62,110 bases of DNA from positions 1-62,110 of the forward strand of contig CALCJF010000054.1 in assembly GCA_937967375.1 (NCBI GenBank). The letters are read 5' to 3'. Origin of the DNA: an uncultured Leucobacter sp. Its GTDB lineage: Bacteria; Actinomycetota; Actinomycetes; Actinomycetales; Microbacteriaceae. The position numbers were made by a program, and so were the translations under genes. The notes under the pieces were generated by a model. That model made no database searches. It worked only from the letters and a program-made list of their open reading frames with translations, and was not told the origin of the DNA. This document shows, in pieces, positions 8,901 to 18,699 of the stretch (position 1 is its first letter; each line of letters opens with the position of its first letter).

Positions 8901-11900
8901 TCAGTGACGACCGGCTACCAGATCTGGGATGCGCTGCCCGAAGGCATTCAGGCAGAGGACCTCGCGGGGTACAACGAGACCACCGACGCGATTACGGCGA
9001 ACGCGGAAATCTGGGCCGACGATGCCCCGGCAACGGCAACCTCTGCATTTACCGCTCACGCCTACAACCCGGGAGACACTGATTTCGCCTCGTGGGGGCA
9101 GATCAACCCCGGCTACAGCGGCCGAAGCATCGTCGTTTGGACTGTGACAGCGCCTGTTCCTGGAACAACGCCGGCCACCGACACCGATGAGGCGATCCAG
9201 CGTGGAATCTCGCTGTTCTACACGATCAACGTGCCAGACGGCGACACCGATAGCGACCCCGCGCTGATTGCACAGCAGTTCACGAACACCGCGTCGATCG
9301 TGCAGTTCGACGTGCAGAACATTAACGACACCAGCACCGTCATTGCAAACGTTCCGACGGTCAGCCCGACCACTCAGGTGCCGACGGGCGGCAGCTCGGA
9401 AGGCGTCGATCATCAGAAGTCGAACGAGACCGCGCTCTCGGTGTCGACTCGTGCGGCGAGCTCCGTGCCCGATTCATACCCGGTCGCCGCCGACTTCATG
9501 ACCGACCCGTCGGGTTTCATGTTGCCCGATGCCGAGATTGAAAAGGTGCTGGCGGCGACCGAGGTCGGCCCAGACCCTGCTTCTGATGCCCCCATTGGTG
9601 AGAACAATCTTGGTACGAACAACGGCAATGGCCAGATTGTTCAGGGCGAGTTTGCGACCTTCGATTACAAGGTGACGGTTCCCGCGTACACGAGCGTGCC
9701 GGCGGGCGCGGTGCTTGCCGACCGCGGCTACTTCACACTGGGTAGCGAGACTGGCACTCGCATCAACTACACGGTCGAACCGGCCGGTACCTCGGTGACG
9801 TATCCGAGCAACGCAAACGCGGGGAATTTCACCTTCGCGAACGCCACCGGTACGCTCACCTTCGACCAGCGATTCGATGCGGGCGACGAGGATCGCGTCT
9901 TCACCGTACACCTTCGCGTGCGCGTGGCAGACGGCCCGACTGCGGTCGGTGCGCTGTCGCACGGCAATACGCTCTACAACGTTGCGACGTTCACCTACAA
10001 CAACGGCCAGGGTGCCGCCAAGGTGCTCGACGACGACGCCACCGCACAATACGTCGACCCGCAGCCGACGCTTTCGAAGGCAGTGAGCGGTGTCGAGGGC
10101 GCAAACGGCACCGTGACCTTTACGTTGACCGCTGGCAACACGAGCGGTCGCCCGACCCTCTTCGATTCGGTTGTCTACGACTGCCTGCCGGCCGGATTCA
10201 CGATTCCCACCCCGAACTTCAACGCCTCGGCCGGAACGGCGACTGTCTCGGCAAACACCTGCTCGGTCACCGGAACGGGCGCGAACGTGCGCGTGAACTC
10301 GAACGACCCTGCCGGCACCGGCACGCTGATCGTCTGGAACGTCGGCGACATCGACGCAGGGGCTGCTGGCCAGCGCACGTTGACTTTTGACGCGGTGGTC
10401 GATCAGAATGCCGCTGGCGGCGCGAGCTACACGAACAGCGCACAGATCATCGGGCATACGCTGCCCGACACTCTGGCCGACGCGAGCGATCGCCGTGGCG
10501 ACCGCACCACCGGTGCGCAGCGCGACGTGCCGATCGCGCCGGCAACGCAGGACAAGAGCGTCACACCGACCTCAGCCCCTGTGGGTGAGACAGTGACCTA
10601 CACGCTCACCACGACGATCCCCGCGAACGCGAACTACTACTTCGTCGATCTGAAGGATCAGCTGCCACGCGGCGTTGAGTTTGTGACCGGGTCTGCTCAG
10701 GTGCTCAATGCGAGCGGTCTGACCATCAATCCTGTTCCGACAGTTGCACCTATCGCCTCTGGCCCTTACGGCCAGCAGTTGAACTGGGAGATCAACTCGG
10801 GAACGATCAGCACCTCGAGTTCTGCCCGTCAGATCGTCATCTCCTACCAGGCGAAGATTCGCGACGCCGTGGTGAGCGCGTCGCCCACGAACTTGGCGAC
10901 GTTCTCGTGGAACACGAGTTCGACGACCAATGATCCCGCGAGTCGACTCTCGGACGACGGCACCGCTGCGGTGACGATTCTGAATCCGAACCTCGGCATT
11001 ACGAAGGACGTGCGCTTCAACGATGCGCAGGGCACCACCGGATGGGGCCAGACAGCAACCGGAAACCCGGATCGCGGTCTTGAGTACAGGCTCGTCGTGC
11101 GCAACAGCGGAACCTCCGCTGCGCACCACTCCGTCGTGGTCGACACGCTGCCGGTCGGCGTGGTGAACCCGACCGCGTTCACCATCAACGGCGTCGCGAT
11201 CTCCTCGCCGAACACTGCCGTGTACAACAGCACGAACCGCACCGTCACTTGGACCCTGCCCGGCGCGATCGTGAACGGTGGCAGCGTGACGCTCGGCTAC
11301 ACAGCTGGCTTTGCGCCGTCGAGCGCGCTCACGTCGGCTGCGAATGGTCAGGGCGCGTTGCAGACCAACCGGGCGAACGTGACGCACTACGAGTCCTTCG
11401 GATCCGACGGGCGCGTCTACACGCCGGGGCAGAACGGACAGGCAGCGGTCACCGACACCGCTGACGCGAGGCCGCAGTTCCCGAGAGTAACTCTCGCAAA
11501 GGCAGCGGTCGACACCACCAAGACCGCTTACGTCGGAGAGCCCTTCGCGTGGCGACTCACCGCGACGAACACGGGTCTGGGTTCGGCGCAGAAGGTCGTG
11601 CTGACCGACACGCTGCCGGCGAACTGGGAGTTCACCGCGGTGACCAGCATCACGGTAGGCGGGGTGGCGCAGCCGCTCACGAACCCGAGTGGTGGCCCCA
11701 ACGGCCCGCTGGTGTGGACCTTCGGCTCTGATGCGATAGCGGGTGTGCCCGCCCCTTTGCTCGCGCAGAACCAGAGCATCGTGATCACCTACACGGCGAC
11801 CCCGAAGAACCCGGAGGCGCTCACTGTGCCAGGTGTCGGCAGTTCCACGCCGCACGTGAACACGCTGTCGGCCGTCACGACAGACCGCACGAACGCCACC

Positions 11901-14900
11901 GCGAACCAGAGCGGCAGCCACACTGGTGCGAACGCTACCGACAGCGCCTTCCTGCGTGTCGCCGACCTGAAGCTCGTGAAGCAGGCCAAGGGGGGCACCA
12001 CCGGTTCTGCTCCGGCAAACCATCCGTTGGCGGGCGTGCCCGCGAACCAGTGGGTGATCGGCCAGGCCGTCGAGAGCGGCGTGTACACGCAGCCCCAGTG
12101 GGAGATCACGGTTACGAACCACGGCCCCGACGATAGCTACGGTCCGTTCGCCATCATCGACACCCCGACCACCCCGGTTGGCGTGACGGTGGGCAGCTGG
12201 ACAGCGGTCTACGTTGCGCCGAACGGCACTGAGACGGCCCTCGGCACCTTCAGCGGCACCTCGTTTAGCGTGGGTGGCAATACGACTCGTCTGCTTGCAG
12301 GCGGCACCGACAAGATCGTGCTGCGCGCGAACGTCACCGTCGGCACTTCGGCGACGCCGGGCGACGCGGTAAGTAACGAGGCGAGCGTGCTCGGTCGTAC
12401 GTACGAGCGGCCCGAGACGCAGGGGCCGACCGCGACGAACCCGAACAGCGATGACGACAGTCGCACGCTTGTCGAGAGCGCCGACCTGCAGGTAGTGAAG
12501 GCGGTCAGCGCGACGCCGAACGCAGGCGGAGCGATCAGCTGGACGATCACGCCGAGCAACAACGGCCCTTCGGTGTCGCGTAACACCGCGGCGAGCCCGA
12601 TCACGATTACCGACACGATCCCGGCGGGCGTGAACGGCGTTGCTGATCCTTCGAACGCGATGTGGCTGGCTACTGTGCCCGGTGGCTTCCCCGCCGATGC
12701 CGGTGACACGATCACCTTCACGCTGAATGCGAGCTACGCATCACTGTCAGTCGGCGCCCACCCGGCGATTGTGCTGAGCGGCACGGTAGATCCAGCGTGG
12801 ACCCCGACCTCGGGCCCGCAGGGCGATGGCAGCATTCGCAATACCGCCGTGATCGCACCAGGCCAGGGGCTGACACCAGACCCCAAGGCGCCGAATAACA
12901 CCAGCATGGTGCCGACGACGCCGACCTTCAACACGACTCTCGGGGTCTCGAAGGACCGTGTGGTCAACGTGAACGGCGAGTGGGTGCTCGCAGCATCGCA
13001 GACCCCGGTGCCCCAGGTACACGCGGGCGATCCGGTGCACTATCTGGTCACCGTGACGAACAATGGTGCGGCGGTTGCACGTGGCGTGACCGTGGTCGAT
13101 GAGGTGCCGACTGGCCTCAGCTACGTTGGGTTCGAAGACGTTGCGCCCGCAACCTGGTCGCGCAGCGTGCACACGAACGGCACTTGGGATCAGTTCGGCC
13201 TGACGAGCGACAACGGCACGCTCCCCGTGGGGGCAACCCGATCGTTCGTGGTCGAGTACGGCACGAGCGCCTCTACCCCGGCAGATGTGAGCAACTGCGT
13301 ACAAGCTGGATCGAGCGACAACAGCAGTGCGCCGCGCGACTGCGAGGGCTTCACCTCAGACAGGGTTTCTGACCTATCGCTTGAGAAGAATGTCATTGCC
13401 GCTCCCGGTGGTGCCGTGCAGCCCGACGGCACTGTCGTGTTTGCCGGTAACACGGTCACGTACCGCCTGACCGTCACTAATGAGGGCCCGAGCGACGCTG
13501 TCGGTGCGATCAGCGTGACCGATACCTTGCCAGCCAACTTCAGCTACGTCGCCGGCTCTGCGACCGTTGCCGGAAGCGCAGCGGAACCGACGGTGAGCGG
13601 CCAGGATCTCACCTGGGAGGTGCTGCCAGTCGGTGGCACATTGCCGGTGGCATCGGGCAGCAACATGATCACCATCGAACTGCAGGCGACTGTTTCCTCG
13701 ACCCACGGCGCCGCAACCGGCATCGTGAACGAGGCCACTGTTACCGGCCAGAACGACCCCAACCCTGCAAACAACACCGATGACGCAACCGTGAACATCG
13801 AGACACTGGCCGAGATGTCGATCGTGAAAACTGTCGAAGACGGCCCCTGGCTGGCCGGCACCGAGGTGAGCTACACCCTCGCCGTGAGCAACAGCGGCCC
13901 GTCTGCTGCGCCGACCGCCCGGGTGGTTGACACGCTGCCAAGCGGTCTCACGATGGTCTCGATGACTGGTAACGACTGGAACTGCGTTGCCGTGCCAGGC
14001 ACCCAGACCGGCATCTGCGACTATGACGGTGCTCACCCAGTTGGTGATTCGACGATCACGGTCGTCGCAAAGATTGCGAGCGGTCTGCCGACCGCCTCGC
14101 AGGCGAACCCGTTCACCAACGTTGCCGATCTCAGCTGGACCGATAGCCGCAGCTACCCGGATCCCGCAGACGATCCGCGCCACGACTCGAGCGAGGTCGA
14201 CATCACCGTCACTACGCAGGCGGACCTCGGCATTGTGAAGACCGCAGTCGATCCGGCTGACAATACGACTGAGGTCACCTCGGCCGTCGCCGGCGAGCAG
14301 GCTCGCTACCGTCTCGACGTGACGAACTACGGGCCGAGCGATGCTGCGCCCGATCTCGTGGTGACCGACACGCTGCCGCTCGGTGTCGCCTACGTCGGAC
14401 CAGTCGGTGCGACCGCTTCGAACTGGAACATCGAGGTGTCAGACTACGACCCGGCTGTGCCGCAGGTCGTGACGTTCACACGAGTGGCCGGTGCGACGAA
14501 CGTGGGCCTGCCCATGATCGGTACAGACCCAACGGGCGCTCCGGCGATCCTCTTCGACGTGCTGCTCTCGTCTGGACTCGCCGCAACCTCGCTGCCAGAT
14601 GTGCCGGCGTTGCTGAACACCGCGACCGTGACCTCGGCCACAGCCGAGCCTGCGGTCGATCCGCACCCGAACACCGATGACGCTGCGCTGAATATTGTGC
14701 GCTCGGCTGATCTCGAGATCACCAAGTCGCACCCTGTCAGCGACGACCGCGATCGCGTGATCGTGGGTGAAGCCCTGCCGTTCACCATCGACGTGACGAA
14801 TCACGGCCCGTCGGTCTCGAGCGGCTTCACGATCACCGACACGATGCCCGTCGGCTTCGAGGTGACGAGCGCAGTCGGCCCCGTGCTCGATGACGGCGGC

Positions 14901-15692
14901 AACCCGACTGGCTGGGAGATCGTTTCGATCAGCCCCACGCCGTACGATGAGACGCAAACAACCAAGGTCGTCGCCACCTACACGGGCGTGACCGAGGTGG
15001 GTGCGAGCGTACCGCCGCTCGTGATCGACACCCTGGTGCACGAGCAGGCCTTTAGCGAGACCGATGGTGTGGCAGACGAAGTGATCAACCACGTCGAGAT
15101 TACCGATGCGAATGAACCCGACCCGGTAGACCCGAACAATGAGTTCGATGACCCGATTCTTGTGCAGCCAGTGGTGACGCTGGTGATCGAGAAGACCGCC
15201 GTAGGCGAATTCAAGGTTGGCAAGGCAGGCATCTACTCGATCACTGTCGAGAACCTCGGCCCGCACACCGATCTTGGCCCGATCACCGTGACCGACCAAC
15301 TGCCCGCTGGCTTGAGCTTCCGCGAATCGCCGAAGCTGCCCGAGGGTGCGACCGTTACGCACGAGAACGGTCTCGTTACCTGGACTCTCACCAAGCCTCT
15401 GGGCGTTGGTGAGAAGGTCGAGCTGTCGCTCGTGGTGAACGTCGGCCAGGCTGCCTACGATCAGCCCAACCACGAGATCACGAACACCGCAGTGGTCGAC
15501 AGCGAGTCGCAGCTCACCGATGAATCGGTGCTCACCGACGACGCGGTGGTGAAGGTGAAGCCGGTCGACCCGCTGGTCGTCACCGGCGGTGATCTCGCGG
15601 GCGGCTTGCTGGCTGCAATCGCGATGCTGGTGCTGCTCGGTGGGGGTGTCTACATCGCGGGCCGTAGGCGCCAGCGGGCGCGGCACGCATAG
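5961..15692 (+). CDS. Giant DUF11-repeat surface protein (3243 aa)
   Basis: Predicted extracellular, wall-attached fibrous protein. Residues 1-48 form a signal peptide (basic start, hydrophobic core ~25-42, ALAA cleavage region). The mature part is a chain of about 17 immunoglobulin-like DUF11-type modules, recognised by recurring VVDTLPxGL / ITDTxPxGF phrases, TVTNxGPS segments and Asn/Asp-rich linkers. The modules become more canonical and closer to ~125-140 aa towards the C-terminus. It ends with LVVTGG (3205-3210), a hydrophobic stretch and GRRRQRARHA, a variant sorting signal shared with the upstream surface protein. Start is GTG 5961 with a GGGGGA site 6-11 nt upstream. A strong hairpin follows the stop. 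No catalytic domain is visible; adhesion or surface-layer roles are inference. Confidence 0.88.
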   Translation: MAEASVLSNSRARAWKRVQKYVSGGAAAALLAGMLVVAGVGVQSALAAEPAPDVTVAPASAPVLGEDVTLDVTIANPAGSAAVYNLSATLLLPDTVSIVSAGALGTPSAVYPAGAVLPGTMAGGADTCAALGLVNPTPPQSGKCAVPAGKQFAVFQNFSDLPATGEVSTSIKLRPKVNTTDTGGVANGYAVGDPIEVTMNAYTSSNERFVPVFPGSTGLGGAVAQQATSSSSPKSIDPEMRALRIEKSEPSPENELLRGVHGDRTTVYTLTVHHTGEGDLTDSTIVDYLPAGLEYLGSCTSGDNTTDAGNGSGADEWPGSGPMVTGAAGANCLDAASVETVQGTLDSNGQFTPGAGAVYTKVTWNLADLEGSAGTTQSLPNTAGVPGITTISYRAGVPLFENTLDFGDSAPTAESGAQGANLDNNRGASTRQGSTDAADHNAAKEAAALTNVAVGGGNWRGVTGTLDPVWSEDRGETSVYVSDVRVLKSVRIGDTDGWSKQASFEQGNIADYRLQISTSEYVNAAVDGAPTHITDTFANGLCPVYPSGVAQPQFLLGSPTAPATLTEWNAALSAAGLSECEWDAANNDASAKLSGATVASVAFDSSTGRFTQQFVLNTQNADAFAAPNAEIEIIYSARQNQSYVTDDADGKNGATSSGDTVVNSAEIEAKTTPRTETDGLVNDGGADVGDDYFTWDDSQATVVTNFSDTSKSVLRNTPEFGALDAAGVVALDYGSGAVTDPADPAYPWTGKESKPFGIGDQVWFKIHWDTARGAEVRNPVLTDFLPQGVRFDPTGLDAANEWGASSNLRVVASQNGVPITVDAGSPLEVTPECSYTDSAAAFDEFVGNVALSDNNSRLTWTLGSADCFSSGPSASSDRFWPGGIDLDFYIKVTISDAQAFGKTDLSQNLAKYQQENVDGEIFFQRRQAEIVPDMSPRLVKGIASVGADSYGVNSNVDMQDRGPVVQADALKFRLDVTSPASVTTGYQIWDALPEGIQAEDLAGYNETTDAITANAEIWADDAPATATSAFTAHAYNPGDTDFASWGQINPGYSGRSIVVWTVTAPVPGTTPATDTDEAIQRGISLFYTINVPDGDTDSDPALIAQQFTNTASIVQFDVQNINDTSTVIANVPTVSPTTQVPTGGSSEGVDHQKSNETALSVSTRAASSVPDSYPVAADFMTDPSGFMLPDAEIEKVLAATEVGPDPASDAPIGENNLGTNNGNGQIVQGEFATFDYKVTVPAYTSVPAGAVLADRGYFTLGSETGTRINYTVEPAGTSVTYPSNANAGNFTFANATGTLTFDQRFDAGDEDRVFTVHLRVRVADGPTAVGALSHGNTLYNVATFTYNNGQGAAKVLDDDATAQYVDPQPTLSKAVSGVEGANGTVTFTLTAGNTSGRPTLFDSVVYDCLPAGFTIPTPNFNASAGTATVSANTCSVTGTGANVRVNSNDPAGTGTLIVWNVGDIDAGAAGQRTLTFDAVVDQNAAGGASYTNSAQIIGHTLPDTLADASDRRGDRTTGAQRDVPIAPATQDKSVTPTSAPVGETVTYTLTTTIPANANYYFVDLKDQLPRGVEFVTGSAQVLNASGLTINPVPTVAPIASGPYGQQLNWEINSGTISTSSSARQIVISYQAKIRDAVVSASPTNLATFSWNTSSTTNDPASRLSDDGTAAVTILNPNLGITKDVRFNDAQGTTGWGQTATGNPDRGLEYRLVVRNSGTSAAHHSVVVDTLPVGVVNPTAFTINGVAISSPNTAVYNSTNRTVTWTLPGAIVNGGSVTLGYTAGFAPSSALTSAANGQGALQTNRANVTHYESFGSDGRVYTPGQNGQAAVTDTADARPQFPRVTLAKAAVDTTKTAYVGEPFAWRLTATNTGLGSAQKVVLTDTLPANWEFTAVTSITVGGVAQPLTNPSGGPNGPLVWTFGSDAIAGVPAPLLAQNQSIVITYTATPKNPEALTVPGVGSSTPHVNTLSAVTTDRTNATANQSGSHTGANATDSAFLRVADLKLVKQAKGGTTGSAPANHPLAGVPANQWVIGQAVESGVYTQPQWEITVTNHGPDDSYGPFAIIDTPTTPVGVTVGSWTAVYVAPNGTETALGTFSGTSFSVGGNTTRLLAGGTDKIVLRANVTVGTSATPGDAVSNEASVLGRTYERPETQGPTATNPNSDDDSRTLVESADLQVVKAVSATPNAGGAISWTITPSNNGPSVSRNTAASPITITDTIPAGVNGVADPSNAMWLATVPGGFPADAGDTITFTLNASYASLSVGAHPAIVLSGTVDPAWTPTSGPQGDGSIRNTAVIAPGQGLTPDPKAPNNTSMVPTTPTFNTTLGVSKDRVVNVNGEWVLAASQTPVPQVHAGDPVHYLVTVTNNGAAVARGVTVVDEVPTGLSYVGFEDVAPATWSRSVHTNGTWDQFGLTSDNGTLPVGATRSFVVEYGTSASTPADVSNCVQAGSSDNSSAPRDCEGFTSDRVSDLSLEKNVIAAPGGAVQPDGTVVFAGNTVTYRLTVTNEGPSDAVGAISVTDTLPANFSYVAGSATVAGSAAEPTVSGQDLTWEVLPVGGTLPVASGSNMITIELQATVSSTHGAATGIVNEATVTGQNDPNPANNTDDATVNIETLAEMSIVKTVEDGPWLAGTEVSYTLAVSNSGPSAAPTARVVDTLPSGLTMVSMTGNDWNCVAVPGTQTGICDYDGAHPVGDSTITVVAKIASGLPTASQANPFTNVADLSWTDSRSYPDPADDPRHDSSEVDITVTTQADLGIVKTAVDPADNTTEVTSAVAGEQARYRLDVTNYGPSDAAPDLVVTDTLPLGVAYVGPVGATASNWNIEVSDYDPAVPQVVTFTRVAGATNVGLPMIGTDPTGAPAILFDVLLSSGLAATSLPDVPALLNTATVTSATAEPAVDPHPNTDDAALNIVRSADLEITKSHPVSDDRDRVIVGEALPFTIDVTNHGPSVSSGFTITDTMPVGFEVTSAVGPVLDDGGNPTGWEIVSISPTPYDETQTTKVVATYTGVTEVGASVPPLVIDTLVHEQAFSETDGVADEVINHVEITDANEPDPVDPNNEFDDPILVQPVVTLVIEKTAVGEFKVGKAGIYSITVENLGPHTDLGPITVTDQLPAGLSFRESPKLPEGATVTHENGLVTWTLTKPLGVGEKVELSLVVNVGQAAYDQPNHEITNTAVVDSESQLTDESVLTDDAVVKVKPVDPLVVTGGDLAGGLLAAIAMLVLLGGGVYIAGRRRQRARHA

Positions 15693-15701
15693 CTTCTGTG
15701 C

Positions 15702-15735
15702 GCGGGCGGTGCGAGGGCTTCCTCGCGCCGCCCGC
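15702..15735 (+). terminator. Terminator after giant surface protein gene
   Basis: A 15-bp stem (15702-15716 with 15721-15735) containing one G-U pair and a GCTT tetraloop lies 9 nt behind the stop codon. There is no T-tract, which is common for actinobacterial terminators. Confidence 0.7.
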
Positions 15736-15763
15736 TGTCAGGGGCTACCGATACTCTGAGAAC

Positions 15764-16921
15764 GTGAACTTCTGGAGCGAAATCGTCGGGCAACCCGAGG
15801 CGGTGCGCGTGCTCGACCAGGTCGCCGCTATCGGCGCCGAACGCGAGCTCTCGCATGCCTGGCTCATCACTGGGCCGCCCGGCTCGGGCCGGTCGAACCT
15901 GGCGCTTCGTTTCGCGGCCGCGCTGATCGCCCGCGACCCGTCCGACCGTGAGGCAGTGTTCGCCCAGGTGAACGCGCGCACCCACCCCGACGCGGCGGTG
16001 CTCACGACCCAGAAGGTGGTCATCGGCATCGACGACGTGCGCGACATCGTTGCGTCGGCGCACTTCGCCCCCGCCGAGGGGCGGCACCGTGTCATCGTGA
16101 TCGAAGACGCAGATCGCATGCCAGAGCGCACCTCGAACGTGCTGCTGAAGGCGCTCGAAGAGCCGCCTGAGCGCACCGTGTGGGTGCTCTGCGCGCCAAG
16201 CGAGGCAGACCTGCTGCCCACCATTCGCTCGCGCGCACGTTCGCTGCGGCTCATCACGCCTGCCCCCGCAGACATCGCTCGCCTGCTGCACGAGCGCGAC
16301 GGTGCCGACGTGCAGCTCGCCGAGCGCGCTGCCAGGCTTGCGCAGAGCCACATCGGCATGGCCCGCAGGCTCGCCTCAGACCCCGCCGCCCTCGAGCGCC
16401 GCGAACGCACGGTCGAGCTCGCGATGAGGGTCGAGACGCTCGGCGACGGCATGCGAGCGGCCGCAGAGCTGCTCAAGGTCGCGCAGGCAGACGCCGATGC
16501 GCTCACCGAGATGCTCGACGCAGGCGAGCGTGCCGACGCGATGCGCAATATGGGTCTCGCTCCGGGGGTAGCGATTCCGCCGGCGTTGCGCTCGCAGATC
16601 AAGGCTCTCGAAGAGGATCAAAAACGCCGGGCCACTCGCAGCCTGCGCGACGGGCTTGACCGCATCCTTACCGACCTGCTCTCCCTCTACCGAGATGTGC
16701 TGCTGACCGCGATGCATGCGGGGGCAGAACTCGTGAATCTCGAACAGCAGGCGCACATCGAACGTCTTGCGCAGAACTGGCACGAGCATCGTGCGCTCGA
16801 TGTGATCGACGCGATCGAGGTCGCACGAATGCGGTTGGCGCGCGGCGTGACGCCGGGCCTCGTGCTCGAGGCCATGTTTGCGGCCATCGTCACCGAGTCT
16901 GTGTCGAAAGGCAGCAGATGA
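15764..16921 (+). CDS. holB: DNA polymerase III subunit delta'
   Basis: A 385-aa AAA+ clamp-loader subunit. The N-terminus WSEIVGQPEAVRVLDQ is the standard beginning of DnaX/HolB proteins, followed by GPPGSGRS, a P-loop in which the usual Lys is Arg; this fits delta', which does not hydrolyse ATP. VIVIEDADRM is the Walker B region, LLKALEEPPERT the conserved sensor helix, and TIRSRARSLRL the SRC-type arginine motif. I chose GTG 15764 rather than an in-frame ATG 66 nt upstream because the family begins here, and TACTCT sits 6 nt before it, suggesting a leaderless mRNA. The stop overlaps the next start by 4 nt (ATGA), so the hydrolase downstream is translationally coupled. Confidence 0.93.
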   Translation: MNFWSEIVGQPEAVRVLDQVAAIGAERELSHAWLITGPPGSGRSNLALRFAAALIARDPSDREAVFAQVNARTHPDAAVLTTQKVVIGIDDVRDIVASAHFAPAEGRHRVIVIEDADRMPERTSNVLLKALEEPPERTVWVLCAPSEADLLPTIRSRARSLRLITPAPADIARLLHERDGADVQLAERAARLAQSHIGMARRLASDPAALERRERTVELAMRVETLGDGMRAAAELLKVAQADADALTEMLDAGERADAMRNMGLAPGVAIPPALRSQIKALEEDQKRRATRSLRDGLDRILTDLLSLYRDVLLTAMHAGAELVNLEQQAHIERLAQNWHEHRALDVIDAIEVARMRLARGVTPGLVLEAMFAAIVTESVSKGSR

Positions 16922-18594
16922 GTGGGGTCTCGCCCGGGGCAGGCGGGAGCGGGATGGGCCATGACGGTCCTTTGGATGCCGAACTGCACGATGACAGTCA
17001 CGCAGTAGACCCCGCGGCCGACCGCGCGTACGAGCAGCGGCGTGCGCGCCAGCGCTCGCGCAACGCCTTGATCGCCGTCGTGCTTGTCGGTGCGCTCGTG
17101 CTCGGAGCGTGCGCACTGCTCTTCGGTATCTTCAACCGAGGCGGGGCAGAAGCGGTGCAACCCCCGCCGCCACCCACGGTGCAAGACGCGAACTTCGAGG
17201 CGCAGCAACCCCAGTGGGTCGACTGCTACAGCTCGCTGCAGTGTGCCAGGGTCAAGGCTCCTCTTGATTGGGCAAACACGAACGGCGAGCAGATCGAGCT
17301 CGCACTCGTGAAGCAACCGGCGCTCGGCGGTGCGCCGCAGGGGTCGCTCTTCGTGAACCCAGGCGGTCCGGGCGTATCGGGCGTGCAATACCTGTCTTCG
17401 GGCGTCGACGGGGCTGTCGGGCGCGCGCTGCAACAAGAGTTCGACGTGATCAGCTGGGATCCGAGAGGGGTTGGCCAGTCGAGCGCAGTGAGCTGCCTCG
17501 ATGACGCCGAAATGGACGAGTGGCTTTTCGGCAAGGGCGCCACTGATGGCCTCGAACAGGGCACTCAGGAGTGGGTCGATGCCGCGCTGCAAGAGAACCA
17601 GAAGTACGGCGAGGCCTGCCTCAAGGCAACCGGCCCGTTGCTCGGCCACGTCGATACCGCTTCGACTGTGCAAGATCTCGACATGCTGCGAGCAATCGTC
17701 GGCGACGACCAGCTCAACTACCTCGGCTACTCATACGGCACCTATATCGGTGCGAGATATGCAGATGCCTACCCCGATCGCGTCGGAAAGGTCGTGCTCG
17801 ACGGTGCGATGGACCCCACGAGCAGCGAGGCAGAGACCGTGCGCGAGCAGACTCGCGGTTTCGAACTCGCCCTGCGCGCCTACATGACCGACTGCCTCAG
17901 CCGCAAAGGCTGCCCGGTGTCGGGCAGTGTCGACGAAGCGATGGCGCAATGGCGTGTGATGCTCGACGCCGTCGAGGCGCAGCCGCTCACCGGCAGCGAC
18001 GGTCGCACGCTGTCTTCGGGAACACTGCTCACCGCCATTATTACCCCGCTCTACTCGCAGGCGAACTGGCCCTATCTCGATCAGCTTTACACAACCGTGA
18101 CAGAGGGCAGCGCAGACGTGGCGCTCAGTCTTGCCGACTTCTATTACGACAGGGTCGACGGGGTCTACCAGAGCAACCTCATCACCGCGTTTGGCGCTAT
18201 CAACTGCCTCGACAGCCCGAGGCAACTGCCATTGAACCTTGACCAGATGCGAGCAGATGCCGCCGAGCTCGAGCAGATCGCACCGACGATCGGCGCGTTC
18301 CAAGGCTATGGCGACGTCGGCTGCGCGGCCTGGCCAGTCGAGGGGGTCGACAGTCGGCCGCCGGTGCGGGCCGCGGGGGCCGCGCCGATCCTCGTCATCG
18401 GCACAACCGGAGACCCCGCAACTCCGCTGCGCTGGGCTGAATCGCTCGCGGCCCAGCTCGAGAGCGGGGTGCTGCTCACCTACGAGGGCGAGGGGCACAT
18501 CGCATACGGCAACAGCGATTGTGTGAACAGCATCGTCGACGAGTACTTCTTGACGGGGCGTACTCCAGAGAGCGGGGCTCGCTGCGGAGCGTAG
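16918..18594 (+). CDS. Secreted or membrane-anchored alpha/beta hydrolase, tripeptidyl-aminopeptidase-like
   Basis: A 558-aa alpha/beta hydrolase of the actinobacterial TAP family. A ~45-aa charged start precedes a hydrophobic segment (IAVVLVGALVLGACALLFG) that acts as anchor or signal; LGAC could be a lipobox, but the long N-terminus makes a simple anchor equally likely. Then come the oxyanion region FVNPGGPGVSG, WDPRGVGQS, the nucleophile elbow GYSYG (Ser272), TTGDPATP with catalytic Asp499, and GEGHIAYG with His527, so the triad is intact. The C-terminal part matches the TAP-like domain. Likely role is cleavage of peptides or esters outside the membrane. It overlaps holB by 4 nt and is followed by tRNA-Thr. 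Confidence 0.88.
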   Translation: MSGVSPGAGGSGMGHDGPLDAELHDDSHAVDPAADRAYEQRRARQRSRNALIAVVLVGALVLGACALLFGIFNRGGAEAVQPPPPPTVQDANFEAQQPQWVDCYSSLQCARVKAPLDWANTNGEQIELALVKQPALGGAPQGSLFVNPGGPGVSGVQYLSSGVDGAVGRALQQEFDVISWDPRGVGQSSAVSCLDDAEMDEWLFGKGATDGLEQGTQEWVDAALQENQKYGEACLKATGPLLGHVDTASTVQDLDMLRAIVGDDQLNYLGYSYGTYIGARYADAYPDRVGKVVLDGAMDPTSSEAETVREQTRGFELALRAYMTDCLSRKGCPVSGSVDEAMAQWRVMLDAVEAQPLTGSDGRTLSSGTLLTAIITPLYSQANWPYLDQLYTTVTEGSADVALSLADFYYDRVDGVYQSNLITAFGAINCLDSPRQLPLNLDQMRADAAELEQIAPTIGAFQGYGDVGCAAWPVEGVDSRPPVRAAGAAPILVIGTTGDPATPLRWAESLAAQLESGVLLTYEGEGHIAYGNSDCVNSIVDEYFLTGRTPESGARCGA

Positions 18595-18699
18595 CTGACT
18601 GATCGCTTCCCTCGGAAGGAATAGGTCGTGAGTCGAGCGTGTCTTTTCGCGGTGCCGATCGTGGTAAAGTATTGCCTTGTGCCGGGTGTACCCGGCAAC

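Noticed and set aside
10572..12122. 516-codon open frame on the minus strand
   Set aside because: Same explanation: shadow of the giant DUF11 gene, with no ribosome binding site or motif.
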